Positions 12,015 through 23,945 are shown, counted from the first letter of the stretch. The stretch: 64,000 bases of DNA from Trichosporon coremiiforme (GCA_039545355.1 BCJJ01000001.1:432570-496569), one strand, 5' to 3'. A program made the numbers and translations. The notes: a model not told the origin generated them from the letters alone.

Positions 12015-12400
12015 GGTGACCAGTTGAAAGGGGATGAAAGTGTGGTGGGACCTAAGTTAGGTTTCGTCTTGGAAAGATAGGTTCGTTCAGGTTCACTGGT
12101 TCACCTCCACTTCCACAATGCCAGGTGCCCTAAATGTTCACAACTTGCTGTCCCAAAGAAAGTGTATAACGCAATGACAGAACGTGTCCCCTGCATCACT
12201 TGTGCGACAGGCGACTACATTGTGGAAGACGCCTGTCCTGCGAGTACGGGCGTACCGGAAGGCTACATTCTCATGGCCAGACGACATTACGTAAGTACTC
12301 GGGACCGGCGTCTTATCAGCTGGTATCCATGGCTCGCAGCCTCTACGTGCTTCCTCCACGTATTCCAGCTCAGCCGGCGATCCCGCCTTCTTGTCGAGTC
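12015..12400. other. divergent promoter region BST1 / SNARE gene
   Basis: An open frame from 12162 to 12292 (MYNAMTERV...) is present but has no recognisable domain and no clear splice into the SNARE gene, so I read this as shared promoter and 5' leaders. Confidence 0.45.
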
Positions 12401-13288
12401 ATGTCCAGAGATCCATACACGGATGCTAAGAGGTATGTCGTTGTCGCTGTGAGGTTTGTTGACACGGCAGTGAGGTGGAGACCAATATCGGCAACTTGAA
12501 TGCCCTTCTGGACTCGTACGAGCGAATAAACTCGACGGCGCCGGGCTCGACAAGCTTGTCGGAAACAGTTGAGGAGCTTCAGACAACTCTGCGCCTACTC
12601 GAAACTGACCTGGAGGATCTGGAGGAATGCGTCAGAGTTGTGGAAGACCACGGGGATCGGTGGGGACTTGGCTCATCTGAAGTCCGCGAACGGCGCGTCT
12701 TCGTGGACCGTGTATCCCGAAATGTTCAAGTGAGAGCAATAACTGTTAGACTCTGCTGACCGGCTCAGCGACTTCGCTCTCAAGTACAGACAGTGGCTTC
12801 CAGAAAGGGGCGGTCGGGCAATCTGGATCGGTACCAGGACATTGAGGCTCAAACCGATGGACAGACTGATGAAGTTGAAAGATGGGAACGAGAGGAGCAG
12901 CAGGTAGAACCGTTATTCTTTCGCAAGCTAACCACAGATGCTTATGCGACAGCAGGACAGTACCCTTGGGATCATCTCTGGGACTCTCAGCACGCTTGCC
13001 TCACAAGCCGGTCTCATCGGTCAAGAAGTGAACGAACACAACGTGTCAGCCTTTCTGCTGATTTGCGGCTGACAATCACAGAATGATTGAAGATCTATCT
13101 TCGCATGTGGACAACACCCAATCTCGGTTGTCCAAAGTTACGCGGACCCTAAATGACTTTATTCGTAAGAATGAAGGTGAGCCGCGACTACGCAAGACAT
13201 GCTAATATCAGATACTCGCAGCTCGTGGTGCATTGCCATCCTCATTGTAATTCTCATCATTCTTCTCATCTTAGTAGTGATTGTCTGA
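12401..13288 (+). CDS. TLG1: Qc-SNARE, syntaxin-6/Tlg1-like
   Basis: A tail-anchored SNARE of the syntaxin-6/Tlg1 group, which acts in endosome-to-Golgi fusion. Exon 1 (12401-12432) gives MSRDPYTDAKS and is followed by a 38-nt intron. The N-terminal part (ETNIGNLNALLDSYERI) is the three-helix regulatory domain typical of syntaxin 6. A central charged linker follows. The SNARE helix runs from MLMRQQDSTLGIISGTLSTL through IEDLSSHVDNTQSRL. The glutamine at the zero layer fits GLIGQEVNEHN, as a Qc-SNARE should have. The protein ends in a single transmembrane segment (WCIAILIVILIILLILVVIV) with no luminal tail. Five or so introns of about 34-40 nt are needed; the reading frame is continuous through all of them. 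The stop is 36 bp from the stop of convergent BMT2. Confidence 0.88.
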
Positions 13289-13324
13289 GTATACATGTAT
13301 TACTGTACAATAATATTACGACAG

Positions 13325-14254
13325 TTATGGAACGATAATGCTAAAGTTGTTGCGACCTGGACCATCGTTGACCAGCGTTTTCGAGGACCAGCGCAGCATG
13401 GCCTCTGATGTGCCTGTCGGAGCCCACCGGAAAAGCCAGTATGCAACCTTGCCCCCTTCTTTCCACTGTTCCTTTACTAAATGAAAGCCAACAGAAGTGA
13501 CAAGCTCTCTGAAGCTCGTCACTGTCATGTATCGAGAGTTTGTCACACACGGGAGCGGCAGGACAACGAACAAGAGTGATGTCGGAAGGGGTTTGAGATG
13601 CTCTCGACACAGCTGGAGCATTCGACCTACACCTCATCAGTACAAAGCCATGGGAGAGCCCTCACCTCTGTTTCGAACATCTGGCACAAAGTTGATTACC
13701 AAACTGCAGCTGATGACGTCGAATCTGTCCTTGTCGCCTTGGGGCAGGGGACGCAGCAGGAAATCCTGCTCAGTAATGTTTGGGTGGTTGGATCGCAAGT
13801 CGATCGGAGTGTTCAAAATCCACTTGTAACAGCTAGCGTAATTGTCGGGCTTCAATGCCCCAATCTCGAGCATCCTGTCGCGTCAGTCCAAGACTGCGAT
13901 CCTCTCTCACTTGACCGGAGCAGATTGTGACTGTTGTTGGGATCGCAATCCTTTCAGCCATTTGATAAGTACTTTGGAGGAATCACCTCCACGTTGAGAT
14001 GACTGTCCAAGGGTACTTGCGTGCTGATACGCCTCAAGTCCACCCAGAGCTTCCATCTCGGCGTTGACTCTGTCAAGCTCTTTCCGCAGGGAAGAGGGAG
14101 CAGGTTCATCGCTGTGCAGCTTTCTCTCCAGTGCACTCTTACGCTTCAGCAGAGTGTGGAATCGTGATATGGTGGCTTGCGTAGCTTTATGGGACAAGGT
14201 CGGGGCTGCACTGGACACCAGCGGTTGCTTGCGTGTTCGCTTTGCTCGCGGCAT
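13325..14254 (-). CDS. BMT2: 25S rRNA adenine-N1 methyltransferase Bmt2
   Basis: SAM-dependent nucleolar enzyme that methylates an adenine of the large-subunit rRNA (m1A2142 in yeast). The protein starts MPRAKRTRK, a basic nucleolar-type signal. It then shows RFHTLLKRKSALERKL, GGLEAYQHASTLGQSSQRGGDSS, MLEIGALKPDNYASC (SAM-binding strand), TPIDLRSNHPNITEQDF, FDVISCSLVINFVPD and LPLPCVTNSRYMTVTSF, ending KVAYWLFRW. All of these are family landmarks in the right order. Introns are about 36-40 nt, for example between ...SAPV and MLEIG (the split codon gives Lys). It is divergent from QCR6 with 470 bp between start codons. Confidence 0.9.
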
Positions 14255-14724
14255 GTCGAGATGGAAGAAGGACTGTTCTAAAATCTTGCTTCCACCCAGG
14301 AGAACCAAACAAAGTAGCCGACCCTTAAACTGGGCTGCCGCTCGGTGCATCTCTGAATCCACGATAACCATAACCGCAAGCGCAATCTACTGGAATTTGC
14401 ATGCAATTGCAACCTACCTAATTCACATGCAAGTGATGAGTAGAAGTCTGCACATTGGATCACATGCATGGAGCGATGAAGAGATCCTTGGTGTAGGGAG
14501 CACCAGTCTCCAAGCTGGAGCGCTGGTGGAGGAGATCGCAAAGTGCCACGCTCCGGCGTTATCCTACCTCGCGAGCACCCGGAAGCTCTCGGAGGGACTG
14601 TGGATCCTCCGCCTAAGCGGTTCGCCAGCCAATGCCAGCCCAGGTGATGCACCTTTGAAAGTGCTTTAGTGAGACCACTTGCATCTACAACTCGTCCACC
14701 TTCACCACGCCGAAACGACTCACG
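14255..14724. other. divergent promoter region BMT2 / QCR6
   Basis: No gene is seen. A frame on the plus strand overlaps the BMT2 start but is a shadow of it. Confidence 0.45.
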
Positions 14725-15425
14725 ATGGCCGCCAACGAGGAGCAGTCAACATCCCTTTTCTCGACCCTGTCGTCATTCTTCCTGCCGACGTGAGTCGACT
14801 TTTCGGCTATTTGCACCATCCATTCTCGAGGGACTGACCCCGCAGCGCCTACGCCGAAGAGGAGCAGAAGGAGGAGGCCGCTGAGGACGCTCCCGCCGAG
14901 GAACCCGAGCAGGAGTCGGCCGAGGAGGGCGAGGAGGAAGAGGACGAGGAGGACGAGGAGGACGAGGAGGACGAGGAGGACCCCGAGGACGTGAGTCGAG
15001 CCGCTTCCTGTATTCCAGGGACCGACCAGTCATCAAGCAGCAACGTGAGACCACTGACACCCCAACAGCAGGCTCCCCCTATCCGCGAGAAGTGCGAGCA
15101 GACCGAGTGCCAGGCCGCTGCCAAGCACTTCCAGGCTTGCCAGCAGAAGGTGAGTTAACCGTCAGACCAAAGTAGGCGGATACTGATGACTCTAGGTCGA
15201 GGCTGGCCAGGGCTGGGAGGGCGAGGACTGCGTCGAGGAGGTGAGTGTCGAGTACGACTTGAGGAGCCTCACTAACATAATGCAGATGTTCCACATGATG
15301 CACTGCGTCGACGTGAGTATTGAAGCACCACAAGCGTTTGGTCGACTGGCGTCCACACCACATCGGAATGCAACTAACGAGCACAGGCCTGCGCTGCCCC
15401 CAAGCTCTTCGCCGAGCTCCGCTAA
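14725..15425 (+). CDS. QCR6: ubiquinol-cytochrome c reductase hinge protein
   Basis: Small acidic subunit of mitochondrial complex III, located on the intermembrane-space side near cytochrome c1. The protein starts MAANEEQSTSLFSTLSSFF, then has a long Glu/Asp run (GEEEEDEEDEEDEE and so on, encoded by an imperfect gaggac repeat around 14928-14990). The conserved C-terminal helical hairpin follows: REKCEQTECQAAAKHFQAC, EGEDCVEEMFHMMHCVDACAAPKLFAEL. The paired cysteines form the disulfides of the hinge fold. It is split by at least five introns, so most exons are under 60 nt. The acidic run is longer than in animals but usual for fungi. Confidence 0.92.
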
Positions 15426-15800
15426 AGCGTGTCATTTAGAATAACCAGAGTAAAACGGTACTCTCCGTATGCCGCCTGGATAGATACATGGCGGTTAAAA
15501 ACCAGATGCAGCAATCAATCAAATCCTGAGATGGGGGGGGCGGGTTGAAAGTGGATATCAGAGTCTGCACGTCTTGTCTAGTGGCCCCGCGCACACTGCA
15601 TGGGACCTCAATCAGCGCATGTATCTCGGCACTTAAGCACTTGCGTCCACCCTGTTGTATCAGTAGATAAGACAGCGAGCCGAAGAGATGAGCTAGCATC
15701 GAGCCAGGCACCATATTGTCACGTGACTTGCGGAAATGTTGACGCCTTGGACTTTTGGTGGTAATCTTTACAGCATCTGTCCATCACAAAGTCACTTGCC
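15426..15800. other. intergenic region upstream of IPI3
   Basis: QCR6 terminator and IPI3 promoter. It contains a palindromic E-box (see 15718-15727) and a short run of G (15534-15540). No coding potential is seen. Confidence 0.5.
15718..15727. promoter_or_regulatory. E-box palindrome GTCACGTGAC upstream of IPI3
   Basis: A perfect ten-base palindrome with the CACGTG core bound by bHLH factors such as Cbf1. The core octamer ends 74 bp before the IPI3 start codon, a typical promoter position. Function is inferred from sequence alone. Confidence 0.5.
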
Positions 15801-17304
15801 ATGAGTCCACAGGAGCTGATTGTATCCTCCTGTTCGGCTGCGGGTCCATCGATTTCGACAACACGAACGCAAGCAACCCCTGCAATCCAACTGCACGACT
15901 TGGCTACGTCAAGCCATGTTCAGGCTTTCAAGACCATTACCTGTGCCCCCAACACGCTGACTTGGTGTCAGAGTCATGATGGCGTGGGCGGCACAGTGTG
16001 GGCTGTGCAAGAAGGCAAAGCCATTGTCAGCATCTGGGCTTGGCAAAAGGTGCGAACGCACAATTGTCTCTTGGCTTACATTAGGACCAGCAACATCTGA
16101 AGCTCCACCTTCCGGAAAGGTTGACTTGCGTCGCGCTTTCGCCAAACGGTCTCTGGTTAGCCGCCGGATCACCGAATGGCCAGATCTATCTTTGGGAGGT
16201 AATTTCCAGAACAAGCGCACGTCAAACTGACCTTCAGGTAGCGTCGGGTCTCATGCTGTCGTCGTGGAACGCTCACTATCGCTCCGTCACGACGCTCTCT
16301 TTCACCGATGACTCGGCCCTACTGGTTTCCTCTTCCGCGGACGCCGCAGTCCACATCTTCTTGCTCTCACGGCTGGTTAACTGTGACGCCACGTCCCCCG
16401 TTGGGAAGCCGTATGGCTCGTTGAGCGACCACACCCTCGGAATAACGGCAGTTGCAATCGGCAAAGCAACCGCTGAGAGCAATGGTCGCTGCTGGACTGC
16501 ATCAGAGGACGGAACTGTAAAGGTGGGGAAAAGCGTGGCAACTTGATGCTGACCTGGTAGATGTGGTCTTTGCAGGCGCCTTTTGATTTGCTGGCGACCT
16601 TTGCGCTGCCTCCCTCGGTCTCGATAAGCTCTCTCGTTGTCGACCCTGCAGAACGGTTCATCTACGTCGCTTCCAAACAAGGCGATGTGTATCTCATCCC
16701 GCTCTACAACAGAGTGTCGCAGACTGGACAGATTGAAGCGGTCAACGGGCATGGGCCTTCCGCCCCTCCTGTCAAGATCGAGAATGCTTGCATCAGCGTC
16801 GGAACGCCCATTACACGCCTTGCGCTGTCATTCTCAGCCTCTCAACTTCTCATCGGAACGTCGGTGGGCGACATTCACATTCATGCCCTGCCCTCGCACC
16901 AGCAGGTTCGGAACATTCCTGCTCACGCTGGACCGATCTCCTACTTGGCGACTATGAGCTCTCCACCCGACCTCGTTGGCCATGCCGGACGAGGCGAGAA
17001 CTGGTCCATCATGGAGATCAAGAACCTGGAGCGCATGAAGGTGGCAAAGTCTGCTCGAGAGTTACAGGAAGTGTCCGTCCTAGTGAAGCCAGACTCCCGG
17101 GAACGATTGTCTCTGTTCCGTGGTGGAGCAGGACCCGAGCAGGTGCGGGCAACAGTGACCGCTGGAGTTGTGGCAACCGAGGAGGACACTGCAGCGCTTA
17201 GGGAGGAGATCCGTCGTCTGCAGGGCGCCGTCGACAAGGCCGCCAGGATCAATGAAAAGATGTGGAACGGGGTTGTGGATATGAAATTGGGAACTACATC
17301 ATAG
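15801..17304 (+). CDS. IPI3: Ipi3/WDR18, Rix1 complex WD40 protein
   Basis: WD40 protein of the Rix1-Ipi1-Ipi3 complex, which processes ITS2 and helps remodel pre-60S particles with the Rea1 ATPase. The start at 15801 (MSPQELIVSSCSA) is followed by beta-propeller blades: ALSPNGLWLAAGSPNGQIYLWE, WNAHYRSVTTLSFTDDSALL, GITAVAIGKA, RCWTASEDGTVKMWSL, SLVVDPAERFIYVASKQGDVYLI and LALSFSASQLLIGTSVGDIHI. The C-terminus is a short helix (LREEIRRLQGAVDKAARINEKMWNG), as in the family. Introns lie at about 16051, 16199 and 16523, all short. The stop is only 42 bp from the stop of the convergent SR140 gene. Confidence 0.88.
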
Positions 17305-17346
17305 GTTGCGATATGTATTATTACATGTTTGTTGACCACCTATTTT

Positions 17347-19847
17347 CTATAACGCCTCTCCTGCAGGCCCACCGCCTATGTCCTCTCCGTCCACTTCTTC
17401 TTCCATGGCTTCTCCGTCTAGATTTTCCATGAGCTCCACGTCCTCCTCCATGAGCTCGCCGTCCACGTCCTCCTCCATGGCCCCACCATCTACATCCTCG
17501 GTTGGCTCCGCCAGAATCTCATCTCCGCTAGCCACAGCATGGGTGGATTCTTCAAAGGTGCCAATGCGCGTGAACGAAGACTTGAAGCCTGCACTCTTCG
17601 GTTGGGACTGTGGGGCTTCGTCAACGACAAGAGCTGGTGTCGGTTGCTCGAGTTCCTCCAGAGTGACTTGGGCATGCAGCAGTCTGTCAAGACGCTCGAG
17701 AACATCCGAAGTGAACACAAACCTATGCGTCAGAAAATGCGCATAGTTGGGTCGGGTACTCACCAACGCTCCCAGATCGTAATGACCGCTTCGACCTGTT
17801 GACGGAACACGTTGGCTGAGATGGTCCCCGCGTGCACGAGGAGGTTCTCATGGACATTCGCCAAGTGAGCAAAAACGCGATTTAACCGCTTTTCAAATGC
17901 TTGTCGATACCGCCAGACGTTGGGCAGAGGTGAAGCCTGAGGGGTCAGCTTCGACACTTGACCCTTCTCACCGAGTTATGGAGAATGTCCGAGACCAGAT
18001 GCAGGCGGGCAATCTTCCGCGGAATGGGTGTCTCATCTATGCAGAGGCTTTGGCAGATCGTCTCCACAACCTAACGTCAGCGTAAAAACGAGAATTGCTC
18101 ACTTCGTCGGCGGCTTCTGCGTGTTTCAGAGCAAACTCCATCGCTCGAGCAATCTCCACTCGTTTACCCGTCATGCCTCGCAGCATGGCCTCTAAACGGC
18201 GACGAGCCAGCTTGCCTAGATACGCTCTTCCGTATTCCTTTTGATCCTTCTCCTCTGCTGAATCGGTCGAGCAAAAGGAAGCATACCCCTCGTCCTCGAA
18301 CGCGGCGATACGGGCCGGAGGAAAGGTGTATCTGTCATCCACGAAATAGTTGAACACATGGTAGTCTGCGCTCTGCACGTCAGCGCATTGTCTGGCCTTC
18401 AGCCGCACCTCTGTATCAAACAAAAAGTTGAACTTTGGGTTGCTACGCTCATTGCTGCGTAGCGTGTTGAGCAGCCCCTTCCCGTGCTCATGCACCCGTT
18501 TGGCAACAGCCTCCAGGAAATCCTGTTGCTCTTTCTCGACGGATACCAGCCAGTACTGTTTGCGCTCCAGGTTTTCCGCCATGTCAAATGAAGAGGTCTG
18601 TTCGTCGCGCGGTCCTGTTGGCCCATCCGAAGAGCTACGATTTGCCGATTCTGCTGTCAATCAACCCAGTCGATGCACTCACCATACGCAGCCCGCCTGG
18701 GGATCGGAACGGGCCTGCTCCAAGTGACACGTAGTGTGTTGCCATTCCAATCGAAACCATCAAATTGTTGCACTGCTCTCTCGGCGTCAGGCCGCTGCAT
18801 AAAACACACGAAGCCTGTCAGGCCTGCTCGCGACCGGTGGTGATCGTAGTCTCGGGCTAGAATATCAGTGGGAGTTGCAAGAATCACACATACGCCACAT
18901 TACTTTGACGGTGCCCACTGCTCCGGCCTTTGCGAAGAGTTTTCCAAGACTATCCTCCGAGACTGTCTGCGGAAGATTGCCCTGTGTGTTAGACGAATAA
19001 GCAGGCGTAGCTTACAATGAACAAGTTGGTGCTCTGCAAAGTCAGCCAACGCTCAAGTACCCGGACGTACATCTGCCTCGGTTTGTCGAGTACCGCCAGG
19101 ACCATCAAATGCAGCGAGGGAAGTGACGGAGCGGCCCTCACCTGTTGTTAGAGCAGCACCTCGAGATGAAACATACGCTGCGCGATTCTTCCCAGCCTGG
19201 CTTCGCGGCTTTCCTGGTTGCTGAAAGTCAGCATGTCTCATGACCGCGGGCACCTCTTGATCTCCTCCAGGAACGTATCCATTGCCCTCTTTCCTCTGGG
19301 ACGAGAAAAAGTAGGCGGTGGTGAAACGCGACTTGGGCCGCTCTGCACATTCTGATCGTAAGCCAGTGCTTGCGCGTTAGAGAATTACTGTCTGGCGGAT
19401 GGGCATCGAGGTTGGGGGTGAAGCCGGTTCTCGCACGTCAGCTATGTTTGTCCGCGCCCTCACCTGTGAATCCAGCTCTGACGAAGCCCTTCCCGCGTCG
19501 CCCAATAGCCCTTGGACGATCACCCTCGCCCTCGAATGCTTGCGCAAACTCCTCGAGCGCTATCCGGGCAAGCCTGGGTGTGAGCGGAAGCTGGCTCGAG
19601 AACGAACTCCTCATCTTCTATGCGCTTTCTCTCAGCCTCCTCGCGTTCCATGTCCTTCTTCGTTTTCTTCGTGACGCCATAGGAGAAGGTCTTGGACTTG
19701 AGGGCGTCAAGTTCGAGTGTCCGCTGACATTAGCTTTATGTGTGATGCGCTCGGACGCTGAAAGGGCCTTACCTTTTTTGGGGTTAGCAGGTCCTCTTCA
19801 TCCGAAGAGTCACCCTTGAACTGGGAAAGATCCAGCTTTCTGGACAT
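17347..19847 (-). CDS. U2-associated SR140/U2SURP splicing protein (apparent +1 frameshift)
   Basis: Spliceosomal protein associated with the U2 snRNP. Start ATG at 19847 gives MSRKLDLSQFKGD. Next is a basic region (KTFSYGVTKKTKKD), a helix (LEEFAQAFEGEGD) and the conserved MDTFLEEIKR. The RRM reads TNLFIGNLPQTVSED, FAKAGAVGTVKVMWPRDYDHH, GFVCFMQRPDAERAVQQFDG. Then come the SURP-like and CID regions, with SDILHNS, PNVWRYRQAFEKRLNRVF and FRQQVEAVITIWERW. The C-terminal tail is very acidic with repeated MEEDVDGE units. More than ten introns, most 33-40 nt, are needed, one exon being only 18 nt (TNLFI region). Near 19591-19594 the frame shifts by one base: upstream reads ...DEEFVLE and downstream ...ARIALEEF, and no GT-AG intron rescues it. 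This may be an assembly error, or a real defect. Confidence 0.82.
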
Positions 19848-20030
19848 GAGGGTTGCTATGTGTCGTGGTCGCACCAATGTCCGAAATCAGCTGTTGACAG
19901 GGGAGAGAACGCCGATCATATTGCAATCGTCATTTGCCGCCGCGGGGGTATTTCGCGCTGCCTCGCCAGGCAATGTTGTTGGAACTCGACTTCACGCCAC
20001 TGGACTTACCACATCCCACCTCGCGTCAAC
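19848..20030. promoter_or_regulatory. 183-bp divergent promoter SR140 / FYV6
   Basis: Two spliceosome genes are transcribed away from each other from this short interval, which suggests shared control. No specific motif is assigned. Confidence 0.5.
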
Positions 20031-20810
20031 ATGGAAAGCATCGAGACGTCGGGATCGGCCTTGGCTACTGGCAGTATCAACGCTCGCTTCATTTCGCAGA
20101 ACAAGCTTGATGAAGCCAACGACCGCCGCGATCAAGAATGGAAGGAGGCGTACGCTAGGTGCGCAATCTCATCTGGATATCTCTTACAACAGGATCGGGC
20201 AAGAACCGCCTCCTCAGATGAAGGAGGAGAAGCACGATGGGCGCACGCTGTTCGAGGTGAGCTTGCTATATTCCTTTGGAGCTAATATTCGCAGAGACTG
20301 GAGGAGCAGCGAGTGAGTCAAATATGACGATCCAAACCCGGGGCTGACAAGAATAGCTGCTCAAACAGGAAGAATGGGATAACAAAATGAAGCTTGGAAA
20401 TCAGTACAGAGGTTTGCACGCCGACGAGTACGACTTTCTGTCCGAAAAGATGAAAGAGCAGCGGGATAAGGAACGACGGGTGAAGGACCAGGACAACGCC
20501 GAGGTGCTGGAGTATAGAGAGTAAGTAGAGCTATGGGGCCGCACCTAACACCTTCAGTGCTCTTGCGAAGAAGTACGCCGCTGAGGTCGCTGCTGCTGAG
20601 CCAAAGTTGGCAGTACCTGAGCCGAAACCAAAGACGGAGGTTCCGGTGTCAAAGCGCGTGCCCCCAAAATCCGGCAGAAAGGACATGAAGTCTTTGTTGA
20701 AGGGGGTCGTCGTCAAGAAGAAGCCGGCGACTTCATCCGCGAAACAGAATTCTGCCTCTAAGCGTCGGACCGAGGAGGATCAGACGTCCGACAAGAAGCG
20801 CAAGTTGTAA
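20031..20810 (+). CDS. Fyv6/FAM192A (PSME3IP1) family protein
   Basis: Small, highly charged nuclear protein with the FAM192A/Fyv6 N-terminal domain. Yeast Fyv6 promotes the second step of splicing; the animal protein binds the PA28-gamma proteasome activator. The protein shows ARFISQNKLDEANDRRDQEWKEAYAR, then PPQMKEEKHDGRTLFERLEEQ, then WDNKMKLGNQYRGLHADEYDFLSE, which is the family hallmark. The C-terminus is rich in Lys and Pro (nuclear signal DKKRKL). One exon, 20295-20312, is just 18 nt. Other introns are about 34-45 nt. The start at 20031 fits the family start. It converges on the glycogen phosphorylase gene, 92 bp away. Confidence 0.85.
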
Positions 20811-20902
20811 GCCGTCTAGAGTTCTTGTATGTACAATTGATTCATAGTCCATTTTCAATACACAGGTATGAGTAGCAATCGTGAAGTCTCGTACGACAGC
20901 AT

Positions 20903-23900
20903 TTACTTCTCGGGGACAGGGTCAGGCTCGAGCGACCAAATCTAGGATAGTCAGTCGTCTGCTGGCAACTCTGAACTCACGGAGTCGGCATAGTCCTGGA
21001 TCGAGCGGTCGGACGAAAAGTCGCCCATCGCGAACGTGGTGCGGATCGACTTTTTGGTCCACTCGTCCTGGTCGATCCACAGCTCGTCGGCCAACTTTTC
21101 GGCAGCGAGGTACGAGCTAAAGTCGTTGGAGACAAGGTAGTAGTCGTTGTCGTAAACCTGGTGTCAGCGAAGCCATCATAAGTACTTACAGTTTTGAGCA
21201 GGGGCTCGTAGACGTGACCGTCACCGAACTTGCCAGCCTCGATGGCCTTGAAAACTTGGAAGAGCTCAGGCGAGCGCTCCTCAAGCGAGGTCTGGTTGTA
21301 CGAGTTGGCATAGCGAACAGCCTCGACGTCTTGAGCGAGGTGACCAAACAAGAAGGCGTTCTCTTCACCAACATCTTCAGCGATTTCAATGTTGGCACCG
21401 TCGACGGTACCGAGAAGGAGGGCACCGTTCAGGCCGAGCTTCATGTTGCTGGTACCCGAGGCTTCAGTGCCGGCAGTACTGATCTGAACACTGACGTCGG
21501 CGGCGGGGATCAGGACCTCGGCAATCGAGACGCTATAGTCGGGAATGAAACAGACACGGAGGAGGTCGCCGACTTCGGGGTCCTCATTGATGACCTTGGC
21601 CACGTTTACAATGAGACGAATGACGAGCTTGGCAATGTAGTAGCCGGGCGCGGCCTTGCCAGCAAAGATGGCCGTGTGCTTGACAAACTGTTTACGCTCC
21701 TCGGGCGAGGCGGTTTTGATCTGGAGGTAGCGGTGGATGATACCAAAGATGTTGAGGGTCTGACGCTTGTACTCGTGCAGACGCTTGATCTGGCAGGTGA
21801 ACATGCTGTCGACATCAACGTCAATCCCGAGGTCGGACTGGAGAACGTGGGCAAGGCGGAGCTTGTTTTCGATCTTGATGTTGCGGAACTCGTCGCGGAA
21901 CGCTTTGTTGTCAGCCATCGGCAGAAGCTGCTGGATCTGCTTCAGGTTGACCAGCCAGTGCTCGGAGCCCAAGGTGTCAGTGATCAGCTGAGCGAGACTG
22001 GGGTTGCACTGCAGGAGCCAGCGGCGAGGGGTGATGCCGTTGGTGACGTTGGTGAAAAAGTCGCGGCCTTTGTACTCGACAAAGTCGCGGAAGATGGTGG
22101 CCTGAAGCAGCTGGCTGTGCAGCTCGGCGACACCGTTGACCTTGAACGATCCAACAATGGCCAGGTGAGCCATACGGACAAACTTGCCGTTGCCCTCCTC
22201 GATGATCGACATGCGCCTGATGCGGTCAATGTCACCGGGGAAGCGCTTGGCGACGTCGTTGAGGAAGTTCATGTTGATCATGTAGATGATCTGGAGGTGG
22301 CGGGGGAGGAGGTTCTCGAAGAGAGGGACTGGCCACTTTTCCAGCGCCTCGGGAAGCACAGTGTGGTTGGTGTAAGCGAAGACCTTGGTGGTGATCTTCC
22401 ACGCGACGTCGTAGGGAACCTCCTCCTCGTCGATGAGGATGCGCATGAGCTCCACGATCGCAATGGTGGGATGCGTGTCGTTCACTGGAGTCAGCACCTT
22501 GCAGTGCACGCTTACTCACTCTGAATAACAACGTACTCGGGCAGCTGCTCCCAAGGAAGGTCGAGCTTCTGGTAACGACGCAGAATGTCCTGGAGCGAAG
22601 CACTGCACCAGAGGTACTGCTGCTTGAGACGGAGCTCCTTGCCGGCATACATGTTGTCGTTCGGGTACAGAACGCGAGTAATGTTCTCGGCCTCGGAGCT
22701 GCTCTGCACAGCCGCTTCATAGTTGCCCGCGTTGAACGAGTTGAGGTCGAAGCCCTGGATCGGCTTGGCCGACCAGAGACGCAAGTTGGCGGTGTTCTTG
22801 GTCGCAAAGCCAGGAACAGGGACGTCGTACGCGACGGCCAAGCACTCCATACCGCCAGACCACACGGCACGGTCGGTGTTGGGCACGGCCTCGACGTTGC
22901 CATAGAAGCGCACAGGGTAGGAGACGTCCAAGCGAGAGATCTCCCAGGGGTTCTCGCGGTCAAGCCACGGGTCGGGAGCCTCAAGCTGCTCACCCGTATT
23001 CGAGATGAGCTGCTTGAAAATCCCGTACGAGTAGCGAAGGCCGTAGCCCCATCCGGGAAGGCTCAGAGTCGCCATGCTGTCAATCTGGGGTCAGTGTACC
23101 TTCTCTCAGTCGACTTACGTAGCACGCCGCGAGACGGCCGAGTCCACCATTGCCGAGAGCGGCGTCGCGCTCCTCATTGAGGAGATCTTCAAAGTTCTGC
23201 TGTCAGATCCTGCCTTGTCTGTAACTCACAAAGCCGAGCTTTTGTGTGGCCGTCTCGTAAGTGTTCCTGACATCGAGGTTGAGGACAGCATTATCGAGGG
23301 AGCGACCCATGAGCCACTCGATGGACAGGTAGTAGACACGCTTGGGGGCGCGCTTTGTGTGGTACGACGTGGTCTCGTTCCAACGCTTGATGAGCCTGTC
23401 CTTTACCGAAAGGGCGGTGGCCTGGTACGCAGCAAGGTCATCGAGGTTGATGGCCTGGCGGGCGAGGGTGGTCGTAACATGGCGCACCACAGTGTTGGCG
23501 ACGCCCTGGGCGTCATCCTTGTCCACCTCTTCAGCCTTTAGAGCAGTCTTCCAGACCTGAGGATCGCCAATCGGAGACTCGTCGGTGTCCGTAGCCTGGG
23601 AAGGGAAGTAGGACCCTGATACAGTAAGACATACTGTTCGCACGTTTGTACTGCTGAACTTACCAGTGAGCGAGCGCTTATGCTGCTTGGGGCGCTCACG
23701 ACGCGGGGTCGTAACAGGGACACCGATCTGAGCGACGTCGACGTTGTGCGAGGGACCAATGGCGCTGGGAGCGCTGGACATGGATGAGCGCCTCGAGAGC
23801 GCCGGCTTGTGGACGGGCGGAGTACGGGACCCAGGAGACTGAGAAACCGTCGCTGGAACACATTAGATAGGAGCCGCAGGCTCGAGTACCTACACAGGGA

Positions 23901-23945
23901 AATCTTGTCGAGGTTCTCCTGGGTGAGAGCTGGCTTCTTGGTCAT
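20903..23945 (-). CDS. GPH1: glycogen phosphorylase
   Basis: Cytosolic PLP enzyme that releases glucose-1-phosphate from glycogen. The start at 23945 ([16 protein letters not shown]) leads into a Ser/Pro-rich fungal extension where regulatory phosphorylation is expected. The catalytic body shows [27 protein letters not shown] sequence around 23100, YGIFKQ, then [30 protein letters not shown] and the PLP-binding [20 protein letters not shown], with [17 protein letters not shown]. The C-terminus ([23 protein letters not shown], last exon [12 protein letters not shown]) matches fungal enzymes. Introns are few and short. A long open frame on the opposite strand (21214-22524) is a codon-bias shadow. 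The 3' end faces FYV6. Confidence 0.93.

Noticed and set aside
12162..12292. Open frame MYNAMTERV... between BST1 and the SNARE gene
   Set aside because: No family resemblance, and the SNARE gene already starts at 12401 with the conserved DPYTDAK segment.
21214..22524. 436-codon open frame on the plus strand opposite the glycogen phosphorylase gene
   Set aside because: It is a codon-bias shadow of GPH1: no domain, no independent promoter, and its opposite strand codes for a clear enzyme.
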